A stretch of 39,103 bases of DNA from Lachnospiraceae bacterium (lineage in GTDB: Bacteria > Bacillota > Clostridia > Lachnospirales > Lachnospiraceae), in NCBI GenBank assembly GCA_014799405.1, contig JAAVIA010000032.1, positions 30,437-69,539 on the forward strand, read 5' to 3'. Below, one piece after another: positions 26,476-36,184 of the stretch. Numbering within the stretch: position 1 is the first letter of the stretch; each line of letters opens with the position of its first letter. The position numbers and the translations under genes were made by a program. The notes under the pieces were generated by a model. The model did no database searches and was not told where the DNA came from. It was given only the letters and a program-made list of their open reading frames with translations.

Positions 26476-29400
26476 ATGAAACGTAAAACGAAAATGATGA
26501 TTTCAGCTTTATCAGCAATGCTTGTGATGGTTTTGGCAGTAACTATCGTATCCTTCTCACTTGCTGGTAATAATGATGAGTCTGAAGTAAATGAACCGGC
26601 TCTCATGGCTGATGCTTCCGATAATGCAAAAATGACTATGGTAGACAGAATTATTGAGAATTCGAATCTTGATGAGGATGAGAATCCGGATGCAGACCCT
26701 GTTTATCATATAGTGGAGGTTGGCTCCTCGGATTCACCTAAGATGGTTACGTTACCGGATGGATCAGAAGGTTCATATCTTGCGTATCTTGCATATATGG
26801 ATGCAAATGGCGAAAGCCCTTTCAAAAATTATGTGATTGATGGCAATAAGAGTGCAACTTTTGACCAGCTTATGGCAGCGGGAAAGGTAGACTATACGTA
26901 TTATAGTGTAAGAAATATCACAGCAGACGATATTGAAAAAATAGCGGATGCAGATCTTATATACGTAAGTAATGACCCAAGTGATGTGTTTGAAGCAGGA
27001 GATAACGATTTAAGCGAGGATTTATATAGTGCACTTCTTCATACATACGTAAATAATAAGAAGCGCCCTATGATTATTGATAATCCGACAGAGACTTCTT
27101 CTGGTTCACCGTCATCAAGCAATGTGACTATGGGAAAATTGGTAAAAGATGTATTTGATGCAAAAGGAAGCAGATATTATACATTTGCGTGGGATACGTC
27201 AAAGAATGCAACAAGTGCAGAAGGAGCTGAAAATTTCCTTTCTCATAAAAATGGTTCACTGTATCTGGGTATTAACGGAGATAATAAGGCGGCTAATTGG
27301 ATACCTGTGACAATTGGTGATGCAACTTCGGGAGATGCTTCATCTACGTACAACATGGCAAAGGTGTTGATTATATCTTCACAATCGTCAACCGACTATA
27401 CGGATAATCCAATGGCAAATGCTTTGTTTACAGACCTTGGCAGTAGAGAAACCGCAACGGGTATGGACGGCACGCAGTATGGTGGTGTGTATAGGCTTTA
27501 TGCAGATAATATTGACAGAGATCCTATGTCGTTGTTCTATAGTAAGGCATATAACGCAAGGTATTCAAGCAAACCAGACCTTGTAAAGGTGGAGGAAGCT
27601 ACATTATCAGCTATCGATGGTAATTTAGATGTTTTGGACTTTGATGCGTACGACATGGTTATTATTGAGGCTGGTTTGGGAAATACCACGATTTCTCCAG
27701 AACTGTACAGAAAGTTTAGTGCAGCGATGCTTGCAAATGTTACCATAGTATATGATTCAAGTAATACAGGTGCAGGCAGCACAGATACTGGAAATGATAA
27801 CTTTGACGCTACAGCTTCAAAGTTTAATATGCTTTTCTCAACAGTTGCATCTACTTCAGGTGTTTCAAAGAAGACGAATGTAATGGTAACAAATACAGAG
27901 GACTTTGGAGTAATCGCACAAAGTAACAGTGCAGCAACCTGTAAGAAGATTGCAGATCTTTTAAATGCATCTTCGTTCCGAGTATATGGTGGTGCGAATG
28001 CTTCTTCCAACAAGTTTACTGTTTTGGAGTTGCAACCGTGTTATCCGATAGATGTGGAACTTGCAGAAAGCAATACGGTAACACATCCAAATGCTGGAAA
28101 CTTAACAAAGCTTGGTATTAAAGGAAATTACTATACGGTACCGGCAGAGGTGTTAAATGCCACGAAGGAACAGGTTTCAACGCTTAATGCAGATGGAACA
28201 ATAACAACACCGGAATATTATGCATGGGAGCTTTCAGAGGCTAAGATAGCGGATGCTTTGGGCATGGATGTAAACGATGTTCAGGTTGTTCATATGTCAT
28301 CAGAGGAGATGGCTGCAAGCACAACAGATATTTTGGGAACTTACGATTTGATATATATTGGCGGAAATAGAAGTGCACTTAAGGAAGCTACTCAATGGCA
28401 GGCACTTGGTGGTATATCCGGCAATGGAATTAATTCGGCACATTTAATTACTGCCATGCAAAATGGCAACATAAGGTATCTGCCTATATATACCATGTAT
28501 ACCCACAATGGTGATATGACTGCAGTAGATGTAAGTAGTACAGGTGAGTCCGGTTCTGCTGTGGGAAATGGTACTGCATATGCAAATGTAAATGGGCAGA
28601 GTTCATTTACAACGCTTAATGGTAATGATATAACATATAAGCAGAGACAGAAGCTTATTGATTATATAGAAGCAGGAATGCCAGTTATTGTTAGTGATGA
28701 TGCAGCAGCCGGATATCAGGCAATTGTAGATGCAGAAGAACATGATAACAATCCATATCTGCAGAATTCTATTGACCCTGATTGTAACATGGCAAAGGTT
28801 TTAAAAGCATGTTATGACAAGAAGAATGACACGAAGAATGGTTACACTGTGCTTTGGGATTTTGATAAGGACGGAGTTTGTCATACGGACAATGCAGGTG
28901 GAGCTCTTGGAACTACAAATGTAGGCTATGTTGAGGTTTTTGCTTCAATGGATGGTTCATCAGTAAACATAGATGATGGTACAACAGCAATAGGTCAAAA
29001 AGAAAGCATTGCAGATGTTTATAGTATGTCAAATAAGCGACCGACCCTTGAGGTAACAAAGACACCTAAGAGATACGATGATACAAAGTCGGATTCGGCA
29101 TTAGATATTATAGATGATAAGTCAGTTTTGGAATTCGAATATACAGTTTCAGGAACTACAAATTTTTCTGTCACACTTTGGATTGATGATGATGGTAACG
29201 GAAGATTTGGGGATGCGACTGATTTATCTTATTCGGGTTCAAGTACAAGCTGTAGTGCTGAGCTTTCAGACAGTTTTTATGGTCCTGTTTCTTGGAAGCT
29301 TGAGGCGAAGGATAATGTGACAGGTGTTACTTCAGGTATAACCGGACTTTCATATGTGGCTCCAAAGTCTGTGGAAGATAAGCAGAATGTAAGGGTGCTT

Positions 29401-31908
29401 CAGATTATGCCGGGAAAAGCAAACCAATGGTCATCAGCTCCGGCAGGTGAAGGTGCTCAGGGTGCTAACTCCCTGTACTTCTGTGTTGTTTGTCAGCAGG
29501 CATGCGAAAGACTTGAAACGAATCCTTTGGCGAATAATGCAGGATGGTTCCCATTGCATTATTCGGGAAATTACTTCGCTAACCAGTATGGAACAAACGT
29601 TGAAATTCAGTTGCCTTGGCCATATTCGCCTGTAACGATAAATGATGTGGGAACTCATGAGCATGTATTTGGTATCCCATATTATGATGCTAACTTGCAA
29701 TTTAGTAATAACGGTAGTATTAAGTATGGTGCTGATGATTGGCATATAAATCTTGCAGATGATCTTTCAGACAGATTTGATTTTGATATTGATATTCTTA
29801 CAAGAGATGAAGTTGAAGAAATATCAGATCAGGTCAGAGAAGTATATGACTTCTCCAATATGAGTGATGCTGAAAAGCGTGCTGCAATTGCGAAGTTTGA
29901 GGAAACTGTTGATTTAGCTACAAAGGAATTTGAAGATTATGCGGAATATGGGGAAGATGATTTGGATGAGAAGCTTACCTATATCACGCAATACAACAGT
30001 GAAACGTATGCTTCCGAGTATTGGAATCTTTATACCTATATGAGAGATGAGAAGTCAGTTCCAGATAATGTAGAAGATGCTGCTGCAGGTGGTTCCGGTA
30101 GTACAGGAGAGCAAAATATGACCTTTACTGACCCGGTAACAGGTGCAACCATTGAGATAACACAGACAACCTTAGATGCCAAGACAGACCTTAACGAAGT
30201 ACTTGAGAAGCTTGTTACAAGTCTTGGTGCAAGAGGAAAGACTGACCTTATGGAAGAGGTAGAATATATCATAAGAACAGAACGGTATTATGATTTGTTT
30301 AATGCATCAGATGCAAGTACTTTTGCATTTAGGTATACTGGTTTCCAGACATATTTGTCCGCAGAGGATATTAGCAAGCTGTGTACTGCATATAAGGATT
30401 ATGTAAAGGCAAAAAATGTTGAGCTTGAGTACAAAGAGTTATACAAAATGTATGACAGACAGGCACATGCCAATAATTGGATTGAGGGATGTTATTCAAC
30501 GGTTATTTTGGGACCTTCGGATGATTTTGCAGGTGATGATTTCACAGCAGGAAGCAATGGTCTTAGGGATTTAACCAATTATGTAAAGAATGGTGGAAAT
30601 GTTCTTTTGTTCCATGATACATTTACAAGATTTAGTGATGCGGGTTCATATAACCTTACAAATGCAATAAGAGCATATGTAGGTCAGGACAAAAACCATA
30701 TGGAGATTGAAGATGCAAGCTACCAGTACATTAAGTATAAGACTGCTGAAAACTATGATGATGATAAGTACTTTTTGACAAATCTTTCATACAAGTCTGG
30801 TGATGACAGATATCCTACATGGTATGCTGATTTGAGACCATACCAATATGGAAATTCAGGTGCAGGAAGTAACAGATTATATTCAACGGTTGCTTATACA
30901 GATGGATTGCATGGCTCAAACAACTCATCCAACCCTTCGGCGATTGCATATAAGTATGCATATCTGAGCTGGTCATATGCGGCATATTGGTATAACTCTG
31001 CAAGCTTTGATGCCAGAGAGAATACAAAGTATGGTACAAACAGAGGTTCTAAGAATAATGATGGACTTATAACACTGTATCCGTTTACACTTAGTGATGA
31101 TATCTATATAGCAGGTACGCATCCACAGTCATATGCACTTGACCTTGAGGATGATCAGTGTACGGTATGGTACTCACTTGCAGGTGGTTACAATGGTCAG
31201 GAGGGCTCATCCATGTTTGCAGCATCTCCTAGGGACGGTGGAGATAACTACTTTATATATTCATATAAGAATGTATATTACTGTGGTGCAGGACATTCCA
31301 ACGTTACTGGTGTAGGTAAGATGAACAATGATGAGAGAAAACTCTACATCAACATCATATGTAATTCTGTAAGAAAGAGTGCGGTTATGCCAAGTATCTA
31401 TGTATATGATTATGATAAGGATACATACGGTGATAAGATTAAGCGTGAGGATGGAAGCTACTATACTAAGGTAGATGATACGGATTCATATCCGGAGTTC
31501 AGCTTTAAGGCTACAACTGATTCTGACTCAACGCTTGCAAGAATCAGAATTTACTATGACCTTGATTATTCAGATACTAACAGAAGTAATGCATACGTTT
31601 CAGATGCTAACCATATTCTTATTGCTGATTGGGATGCAAAGAATGTAACAGCTGGAGTAAGAAAGAACGTATACAGATATGATCCTACACTTATGACATT
31701 AGTTGATGCAAATGGTAATCCAATCGTTGACTCGAATGCTGATGGCACAAGTAATGTTGCATCTAGGCTGAAGCTTCGACCAGAGTACTTCGACCCATAT
31801 AATGGTGAGTACACATATATTGTAATTGAGGCTACAGATTCAAATGGTAACAAGGTTTACCAGAGAATTAAGATTAAGATTAAAGATGTACTCTTTAACT
31901 TGACGTAA
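26476..31908 (+). CDS. Giant exported protein of the pilus locus (1810 aa; possibly DUF5057-containing)
   Basis: Signal peptide-like MKRKTKMMISALSAMLVMVLAVTIVSFSLAGNN; strong RBS AAGGAGG; last gene before a terminator. The DUF assignment is tentative. Confidence 0.8.
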   Translation: MKRKTKMMISALSAMLVMVLAVTIVSFSLAGNNDESEVNEPALMADASDNAKMTMVDRIIENSNLDEDENPDADPVYHIVEVGSSDSPKMVTLPDGSEGSYLAYLAYMDANGESPFKNYVIDGNKSATFDQLMAAGKVDYTYYSVRNITADDIEKIADADLIYVSNDPSDVFEAGDNDLSEDLYSALLHTYVNNKKRPMIIDNPTETSSGSPSSSNVTMGKLVKDVFDAKGSRYYTFAWDTSKNATSAEGAENFLSHKNGSLYLGINGDNKAANWIPVTIGDATSGDASSTYNMAKVLIISSQSSTDYTDNPMANALFTDLGSRETATGMDGTQYGGVYRLYADNIDRDPMSLFYSKAYNARYSSKPDLVKVEEATLSAIDGNLDVLDFDAYDMVIIEAGLGNTTISPELYRKFSAAMLANVTIVYDSSNTGAGSTDTGNDNFDATASKFNMLFSTVASTSGVSKKTNVMVTNTEDFGVIAQSNSAATCKKIADLLNASSFRVYGGANASSNKFTVLELQPCYPIDVELAESNTVTHPNAGNLTKLGIKGNYYTVPAEVLNATKEQVSTLNADGTITTPEYYAWELSEAKIADALGMDVNDVQVVHMSSEEMAASTTDILGTYDLIYIGGNRSALKEATQWQALGGISGNGINSAHLITAMQNGNIRYLPIYTMYTHNGDMTAVDVSSTGESGSAVGNGTAYANVNGQSSFTTLNGNDITYKQRQKLIDYIEAGMPVIVSDDAAAGYQAIVDAEEHDNNPYLQNSIDPDCNMAKVLKACYDKKNDTKNGYTVLWDFDKDGVCHTDNAGGALGTTNVGYVEVFASMDGSSVNIDDGTTAIGQKESIADVYSMSNKRPTLEVTKTPKRYDDTKSDSALDIIDDKSVLEFEYTVSGTTNFSVTLWIDDDGNGRFGDATDLSYSGSSTSCSAELSDSFYGPVSWKLEAKDNVTGVTSGITGLSYVAPKSVEDKQNVRVLQIMPGKANQWSSAPAGEGAQGANSLYFCVVCQQACERLETNPLANNAGWFPLHYSGNYFANQYGTNVEIQLPWPYSPVTINDVGTHEHVFGIPYYDANLQFSNNGSIKYGADDWHINLADDLSDRFDFDIDILTRDEVEEISDQVREVYDFSNMSDAEKRAAIAKFEETVDLATKEFEDYAEYGEDDLDEKLTYITQYNSETYASEYWNLYTYMRDEKSVPDNVEDAAAGGSGSTGEQNMTFTDPVTGATIEITQTTLDAKTDLNEVLEKLVTSLGARGKTDLMEEVEYIIRTERYYDLFNASDASTFAFRYTGFQTYLSAEDISKLCTAYKDYVKAKNVELEYKELYKMYDRQAHANNWIEGCYSTVILGPSDDFAGDDFTAGSNGLRDLTNYVKNGGNVLLFHDTFTRFSDAGSYNLTNAIRAYVGQDKNHMEIEDASYQYIKYKTAENYDDDKYFLTNLSYKSGDDRYPTWYADLRPYQYGNSGAGSNRLYSTVAYTDGLHGSNNSSNPSAIAYKYAYLSWSYAAYWYNSASFDARENTKYGTNRGSKNNDGLITLYPFTLSDDIYIAGTHPQSYALDLEDDQCTVWYSLAGGYNGQEGSSMFAASPRDGGDNYFIYSYKNVYYCGAGHSNVTGVGKMNNDERKLYINIICNSVRKSAVMPSIYVYDYDKDTYGDKIKREDGSYYTKVDDTDSYPEFSFKATTDSDSTLARIRIYYDLDYSDTNRSNAYVSDANHILIADWDAKNVTAGVRKNVYRYDPTLMTLVDANGNPIVDSNADGTSNVASRLKLRPEYFDPYNGEYTYIVIEATDSNGNKVYQRIKIKIKDVLFNLT

Positions 31909-31925
31909 AAAGAACAAACTATAAA

Positions 31926-31958
31926 AGTAAGACGGGTTATACCCGTCTTATTTTTTCT
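31926..31958 (+). terminator. Rho-independent terminator of the pil locus
   Basis: AAGTAAGACGGGTTATACCCGTCTTATTTTTT: stem AAGACGGGT/ACCCGTCTT followed by a T-tract. Confidence 0.9.
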
Positions 31959-32041
31959 TTGTCTGATTACCAACACTTGAATTATTATGAGGTGAATGTT
32001 ACAATGCTTATGCTTTAATACATCAGAAAGGTTTTATCATA

Positions 32042-32545
32042 TTGAATAAGATATTTATGCTGACACTTAGAAAAAAGATTTTTATTATATGCACATGTCT
32101 TTGGATGATGGTTATTTTTTTGTTTTCTGCAAGAGTTGCAGAAGAATCATCAGCAGACAGCAACGCAGTCATTGATGTAATGGGGCATATTGTGTTTGCT
32201 GATTACGACGAATATACAGAGGAGGAAAAGAGCCGATTTGCAGAATCCATAGAGTATCCTATAAGAAAACTGGCACATGCAATGGAATATTGTATACTTG
32301 GAATACTTCTGATGGGTTGTTTTGTTGATAAAAAGCATAGTATAGTTATGTATGGAGGATTAAGTCTTGGGATTTCTGCATGCTATGCAATGAGTGACGA
32401 GTTTCACCAGTTGTTTGTTGAGGGCAGAAGCGGAGAGCTGACAGATGTTTTAATAGATAGCGCTGGAGCTTTGGTTGGAATATTAATTACCATTTTGGTA
32501 GTTAAAAAATATATTAATTTCAAGGAGAGAAAAAATGCAGCTTAG
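32042..32545 (+). CDS. VanZ-like family membrane protein
   Basis: [54 protein letters not shown] start. Confidence 0.92.
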   Translation: MNKIFMLTLRKKIFIICTCLWMMVIFLFSARVAEESSADSNAVIDVMGHIVFADYDEYTEEEKSRFAESIEYPIRKLAHAMEYCILGILLMGCFVDKKHSIVMYGGLSLGISACYAMSDEFHQLFVEGRSGELTDVLIDSAGALVGILITILVVKKYINFKERKNAA

Positions 32546-33377
32546 TATAATCGAATTATTAAAGGTATTGTTTTTGGGAATCGTTGAGGGAATTACGGAG
32601 TGGCTTCCTATAAGCAGTACGGGGCATATGCTTTTGGTGGATGAATTTATAAGCCTTAATGCAAGTGATGAATTTAAGGAAATGTTTTTTGTCGTTATAC
32701 AGCTTGGAGCAATCCTTGCTGTTGTGCTGCTGTTTTGGAATAAGATGTGGCCATTTGATTTTTCAAATAATCCGGAAAAGGAAGGGATAATTAAAAAGGA
32801 TATTTTTTCCATGTGGTTTAAGGTTGTTGTTGCCTGCATACCGGGAGCCGTTGTCACACTTTTGTTTGATGATTACATAGAGGCGCATCTGCATACGCCT
32901 ACAGTTATTGCAATTGCACTTATATTTTATGGCTTTGCGTTTATCATTATAGAGGCAAGGAATAAAGCAAAGACGGCAAGCGTTGAAACTTTGCAGGATA
33001 TTACATATAAAACGGCATTTATAATAGGTCTGTTTCAGGTGCTTTCCATTATACCGGGAACCTCAAGGTCGGGAGCAACTATTATTGGAGCGCTCCTTAT
33101 AGGTGTGTCAAGGGTTGCGGCGGCTGAATTTACATTTTTCCTTGCGGTGCCTGTTATGCTTGGACTTAGCCTTATAAAGGTTATAAAGTTTGGATTTTCT
33201 TTTTCAGGCTCAGAGCTGGTTATACTGAGCGTAGGAGTAATAGTTGCCTTTTTAGTTTCTCTGTTCGTTATAAAATTCCTTATGGGATATATTAAAAAGC
33301 ATGATTTTAAGGTGTTTGGATGGTACAGAATTGCACTCGGAGTTATTGTATTATTTTACTTTGCTCTTGTGGGATAA
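32535..33377 (+). CDS. uppP: Undecaprenyl-diphosphatase UppP/BacA
   Basis: [26 protein letters not shown] and [23 protein letters not shown]. Confidence 0.96.
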   Translation: MQLSIIELLKVLFLGIVEGITEWLPISSTGHMLLVDEFISLNASDEFKEMFFVVIQLGAILAVVLLFWNKMWPFDFSNNPEKEGIIKKDIFSMWFKVVVACIPGAVVTLLFDDYIEAHLHTPTVIAIALIFYGFAFIIIEARNKAKTASVETLQDITYKTAFIIGLFQVLSIIPGTSRSGATIIGALLIGVSRVAAAEFTFFLAVPVMLGLSLIKVIKFGFSFSGSELVILSVGVIVAFLVSLFVIKFLMGYIKKHDFKVFGWYRIALGVIVLFYFALVG

Positions 33378-33426
33378 ATAATAGCAAGAAATCAGATAAT
33401 AAATAAAAAGGTTATGGGAGGCAGAT

Positions 33427-34953
33427 ATGATTTTAGAGGGTAAAAAGCCGCAGAAGGTTTTTAAATATTTTGAGGAGCTTTGCAGTATTCCCCACGGCTC
33501 GGGAAATACAAAAAAAATAAGTGATTATCTTGTCTCTTTTGCCAGGGTTCGGGGATTTCAATATATACAGGATGAGCATGATAATGTTGTTATATATAAG
33601 GAGGCGACGGCAGGATATGAGCATTCGCCTGTCGTTATTTTGCAGGGACATATAGACATGGTGTGCGAGAAAACTGCGGAAACGGACATTGATTTTAAAA
33701 ATGAAGGATTAAGGCTTAAATGCGATGGAAATGTAATATATGCAGAAGGAACAACCTTAGGGGGAGACGACGGCATAGCAGTAGCTTATATGCTTGCTAT
33801 ACTTGACTCGGAGGATATCGAGCATCCTGCTCTTGAATGTGTATTTACCTCCGATGAAGAAATAGGGCTTCTTGGGGCAAATGCACTTGACTGCTCGGTT
33901 CTTCGGGGTAGGCTGCTTTTAAATATTGACTCCGAGGAGGAGGGAAAATTACTTACAAGCTGTGCCGGAGGCGTAACGGCTTTTTGCAGCGTTCCCGTAC
34001 AATATGATAATCTGCAATTTGCAAATGGAGTCTCAGATGAGGGTAAAGCTTACTGTTTAACCGTTGAGGGAGTGACGGGAGGTCATTCGGGAGTCTGTAT
34101 AGATAAGCAGGGAGCAAATGCAGTAATGCTTTTGGGACGTGTGCTGTACAGCCTTTTTGAGGATAATGATATTGGCCTTATTTATATTTGGGGCGGAAAT
34201 AAGGATAATGCCATACCGAGAAGTGCGTATGCCCATCTTCTTTTCAGGGAGAGTTCTTATGATGGCATGGAGGCAATCGAAAATAAGCTTTCTAAGCTTG
34301 AAAGCATTTTGAGAAGGGAATACAGGCATACGGATAAGGCTATAAGTATAAGTCTTAAGCCTGTGAATTTTGTTGACAGAGTATGCTATACCGAGGATGG
34401 GGACAGCGCACCTGCATGTGTTATGACTAAGACTTCGTCGGAAAAGGTGCTTGCTGCACTTGCAGGGTTTCCAAATGGAGTTATGAAATACAGCATGGAT
34501 ATACAAGGATTGGTACAGACCTCTCTTAATTTGGGAATTTTAAAGACAAACATTTCTGATAACTCATGTGTAGACTGTAGCTTTTCGGTAAGAAGCAGTG
34601 TTGGTACTGAGAAGGAGGAGCTTATCAGTAGAATGAAATGCCTGATGAAATGTCTTGGAGGAAATGTAGCCGTTTCAGGTGATTATCCTGCGTGGGAGTA
34701 CAGGGAAAATTCTAAGCTTCGTGATATTATGGTGTCCTGTTATGAAATGCTTTATGGTGAAAAGCCGGAGCTTATTGCAGTACATGCGGGTCTGGAGTGC
34801 GGAATATTTGCAGGGAAGCTTGAGGGGCTTGACTGTGTGTCCTTTGGTCCGAATATAGAAAACATACACACTACGGAGGAAAAGCTTTATATTGACAGTG
34901 TTTATCGAACGTGGGAATATATTATTATGGTACTGAAAAATATTAAGTCGTAA
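33427..34953 (+). CDS. pepD: Aminoacyl-histidine dipeptidase (M20 family, PepD)
   Basis: VFKYFEELCSIPHGSGNTKKISDYL, LQGHIDMVCEK, GTTLGGDDGIAVAYMLAIL, LLNIDSEEEGKLLTSCAGG. Confidence 0.95.
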   Translation: MILEGKKPQKVFKYFEELCSIPHGSGNTKKISDYLVSFARVRGFQYIQDEHDNVVIYKEATAGYEHSPVVILQGHIDMVCEKTAETDIDFKNEGLRLKCDGNVIYAEGTTLGGDDGIAVAYMLAILDSEDIEHPALECVFTSDEEIGLLGANALDCSVLRGRLLLNIDSEEEGKLLTSCAGGVTAFCSVPVQYDNLQFANGVSDEGKAYCLTVEGVTGGHSGVCIDKQGANAVMLLGRVLYSLFEDNDIGLIYIWGGNKDNAIPRSAYAHLLFRESSYDGMEAIENKLSKLESILRREYRHTDKAISISLKPVNFVDRVCYTEDGDSAPACVMTKTSSEKVLAALAGFPNGVMKYSMDIQGLVQTSLNLGILKTNISDNSCVDCSFSVRSSVGTEKEELISRMKCLMKCLGGNVAVSGDYPAWEYRENSKLRDIMVSCYEMLYGEKPELIAVHAGLECGIFAGKLEGLDCVSFGPNIENIHTTEEKLYIDSVYRTWEYIIMVLKNIKS

Positions 34954-34994
34954 GAAGGGAGAAATGTGACGCTAAATACGTCATGTGAAGTAAG

Positions 34995-36041
34995 ATGGAA
35001 TTTTGGGAAAAAAACGTAAGAAGGGTTGTTCCGTATGTTCCGGGAGAACAGCCTAAGGCTGATAATATTATTAAATTAAATACAAATGAAAATCCATATC
35101 CGCCTGCACCGGCAGTGGTAAATAAAAGCTTAAGCTTCTCGGATTTAAGGCTTTATCCTGACCCAAGGGCAGAGCTGCTTGTGAAAAAAATTGCTGAGTA
35201 TCATGGATTATCACAGGAAAATGTATTCGTCGGTGTCGGCTCAGACGACGTTATAGCGATGTCATTTATGACGTTTTTTAATTCGGAACGGGAGATACTT
35301 TTTCCGGATGTTACATACTCCTTTTACGATGTGTGGGCAGATATGCTTAAAATTCCCTATAAGGCTGTGCCTGTTACAGAGGATTTTCGGCTTCGCAGGG
35401 AGGATTATTATGTGGAAAACGGAGGAATCATTTTTCCTAACCCCAATGCGCCTACTGGTATTGCAGAGCCTGTTTCATTTGTGGAGGATATACTTAAAGC
35501 GAATCGGGATGTGATAGTTATCGTTGACGAGGCATATGTGGATTTTGGTGGTGAGAGTGTGCTTTCGCTCATTAATGATTACGATAATCTTTTGGTTGTA
35601 AGGACATTTTCAAAGTCACGCTCAATGGCGGGTATAAGAATCGGATATGCCATGGGAAATGCTAAGCTGATTCAGTATTTGAATGATGTAAAATATTCCT
35701 TTAACTCATATACAATGAATATGCCTTCCATAATTCTCGGTGCGGAAAGTTTAGGGGATGACGCATACTTTAAGGATACTATAGCAAAGGTAGTAAGAAC
35801 AAGAGAGTGGTTTAAGAAAGAGATAGAAAAGCTTGGGTTTATAAGCCTTCCGTCCTCTGCAAACTTTTTGTTTATTACACACAAAGCCTTAAATGCCAAG
35901 TATATATTTGAGGAGGCAAAAAAGGCAGGCATATATGTGAGATATTTTGATAAGCCCCGCATAGACAATTATCTTCGCGTTACGATAGGAACAGATGAAC
36001 AAATGGAAACTTTTTTGGGGTTTTTGAAAAAACTTACATAA
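34995..36041 (+). CDS. hisC: Histidinol-phosphate aminotransferase
   Basis: IKLNTNENPYPPAPAV, PNPNAPTGI, VIVDEAYVDFGGES, RTFSKSRSMAGIRIGYAMG. Confidence 0.95.
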   Translation: MEFWEKNVRRVVPYVPGEQPKADNIIKLNTNENPYPPAPAVVNKSLSFSDLRLYPDPRAELLVKKIAEYHGLSQENVFVGVGSDDVIAMSFMTFFNSEREILFPDVTYSFYDVWADMLKIPYKAVPVTEDFRLRREDYYVENGGIIFPNPNAPTGIAEPVSFVEDILKANRDVIVIVDEAYVDFGGESVLSLINDYDNLLVVRTFSKSRSMAGIRIGYAMGNAKLIQYLNDVKYSFNSYTMNMPSIILGAESLGDDAYFKDTIAKVVRTREWFKKEIEKLGFISLPSSANFLFITHKALNAKYIFEEAKKAGIYVRYFDKPRIDNYLRVTIGTDEQMETFLGFLKKLT

Positions 36042-36061
36042 AAATGTCTGTATTTAAGCCA

Positions 36062-36098
36062 AAAAGCAGTGTACAAATTGTACACTGCTTTTTTTATA
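36062..36098 (+). terminator. Rho-independent terminator after hisC
   Basis: AAAAAGCAGTGTACAAATTGTACACTGCTTTTTTTAT, near-perfect stem with T-tract. Confidence 0.92.
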
Positions 36099-36184
36099 TT
36101 TTGTGTTGAAGTGTACAGCACAGTGAAAATAAAATATAAGTGTATTCAGCAAAAATAAAAGGAAGGTGTGTAAAAAGGTTATAT

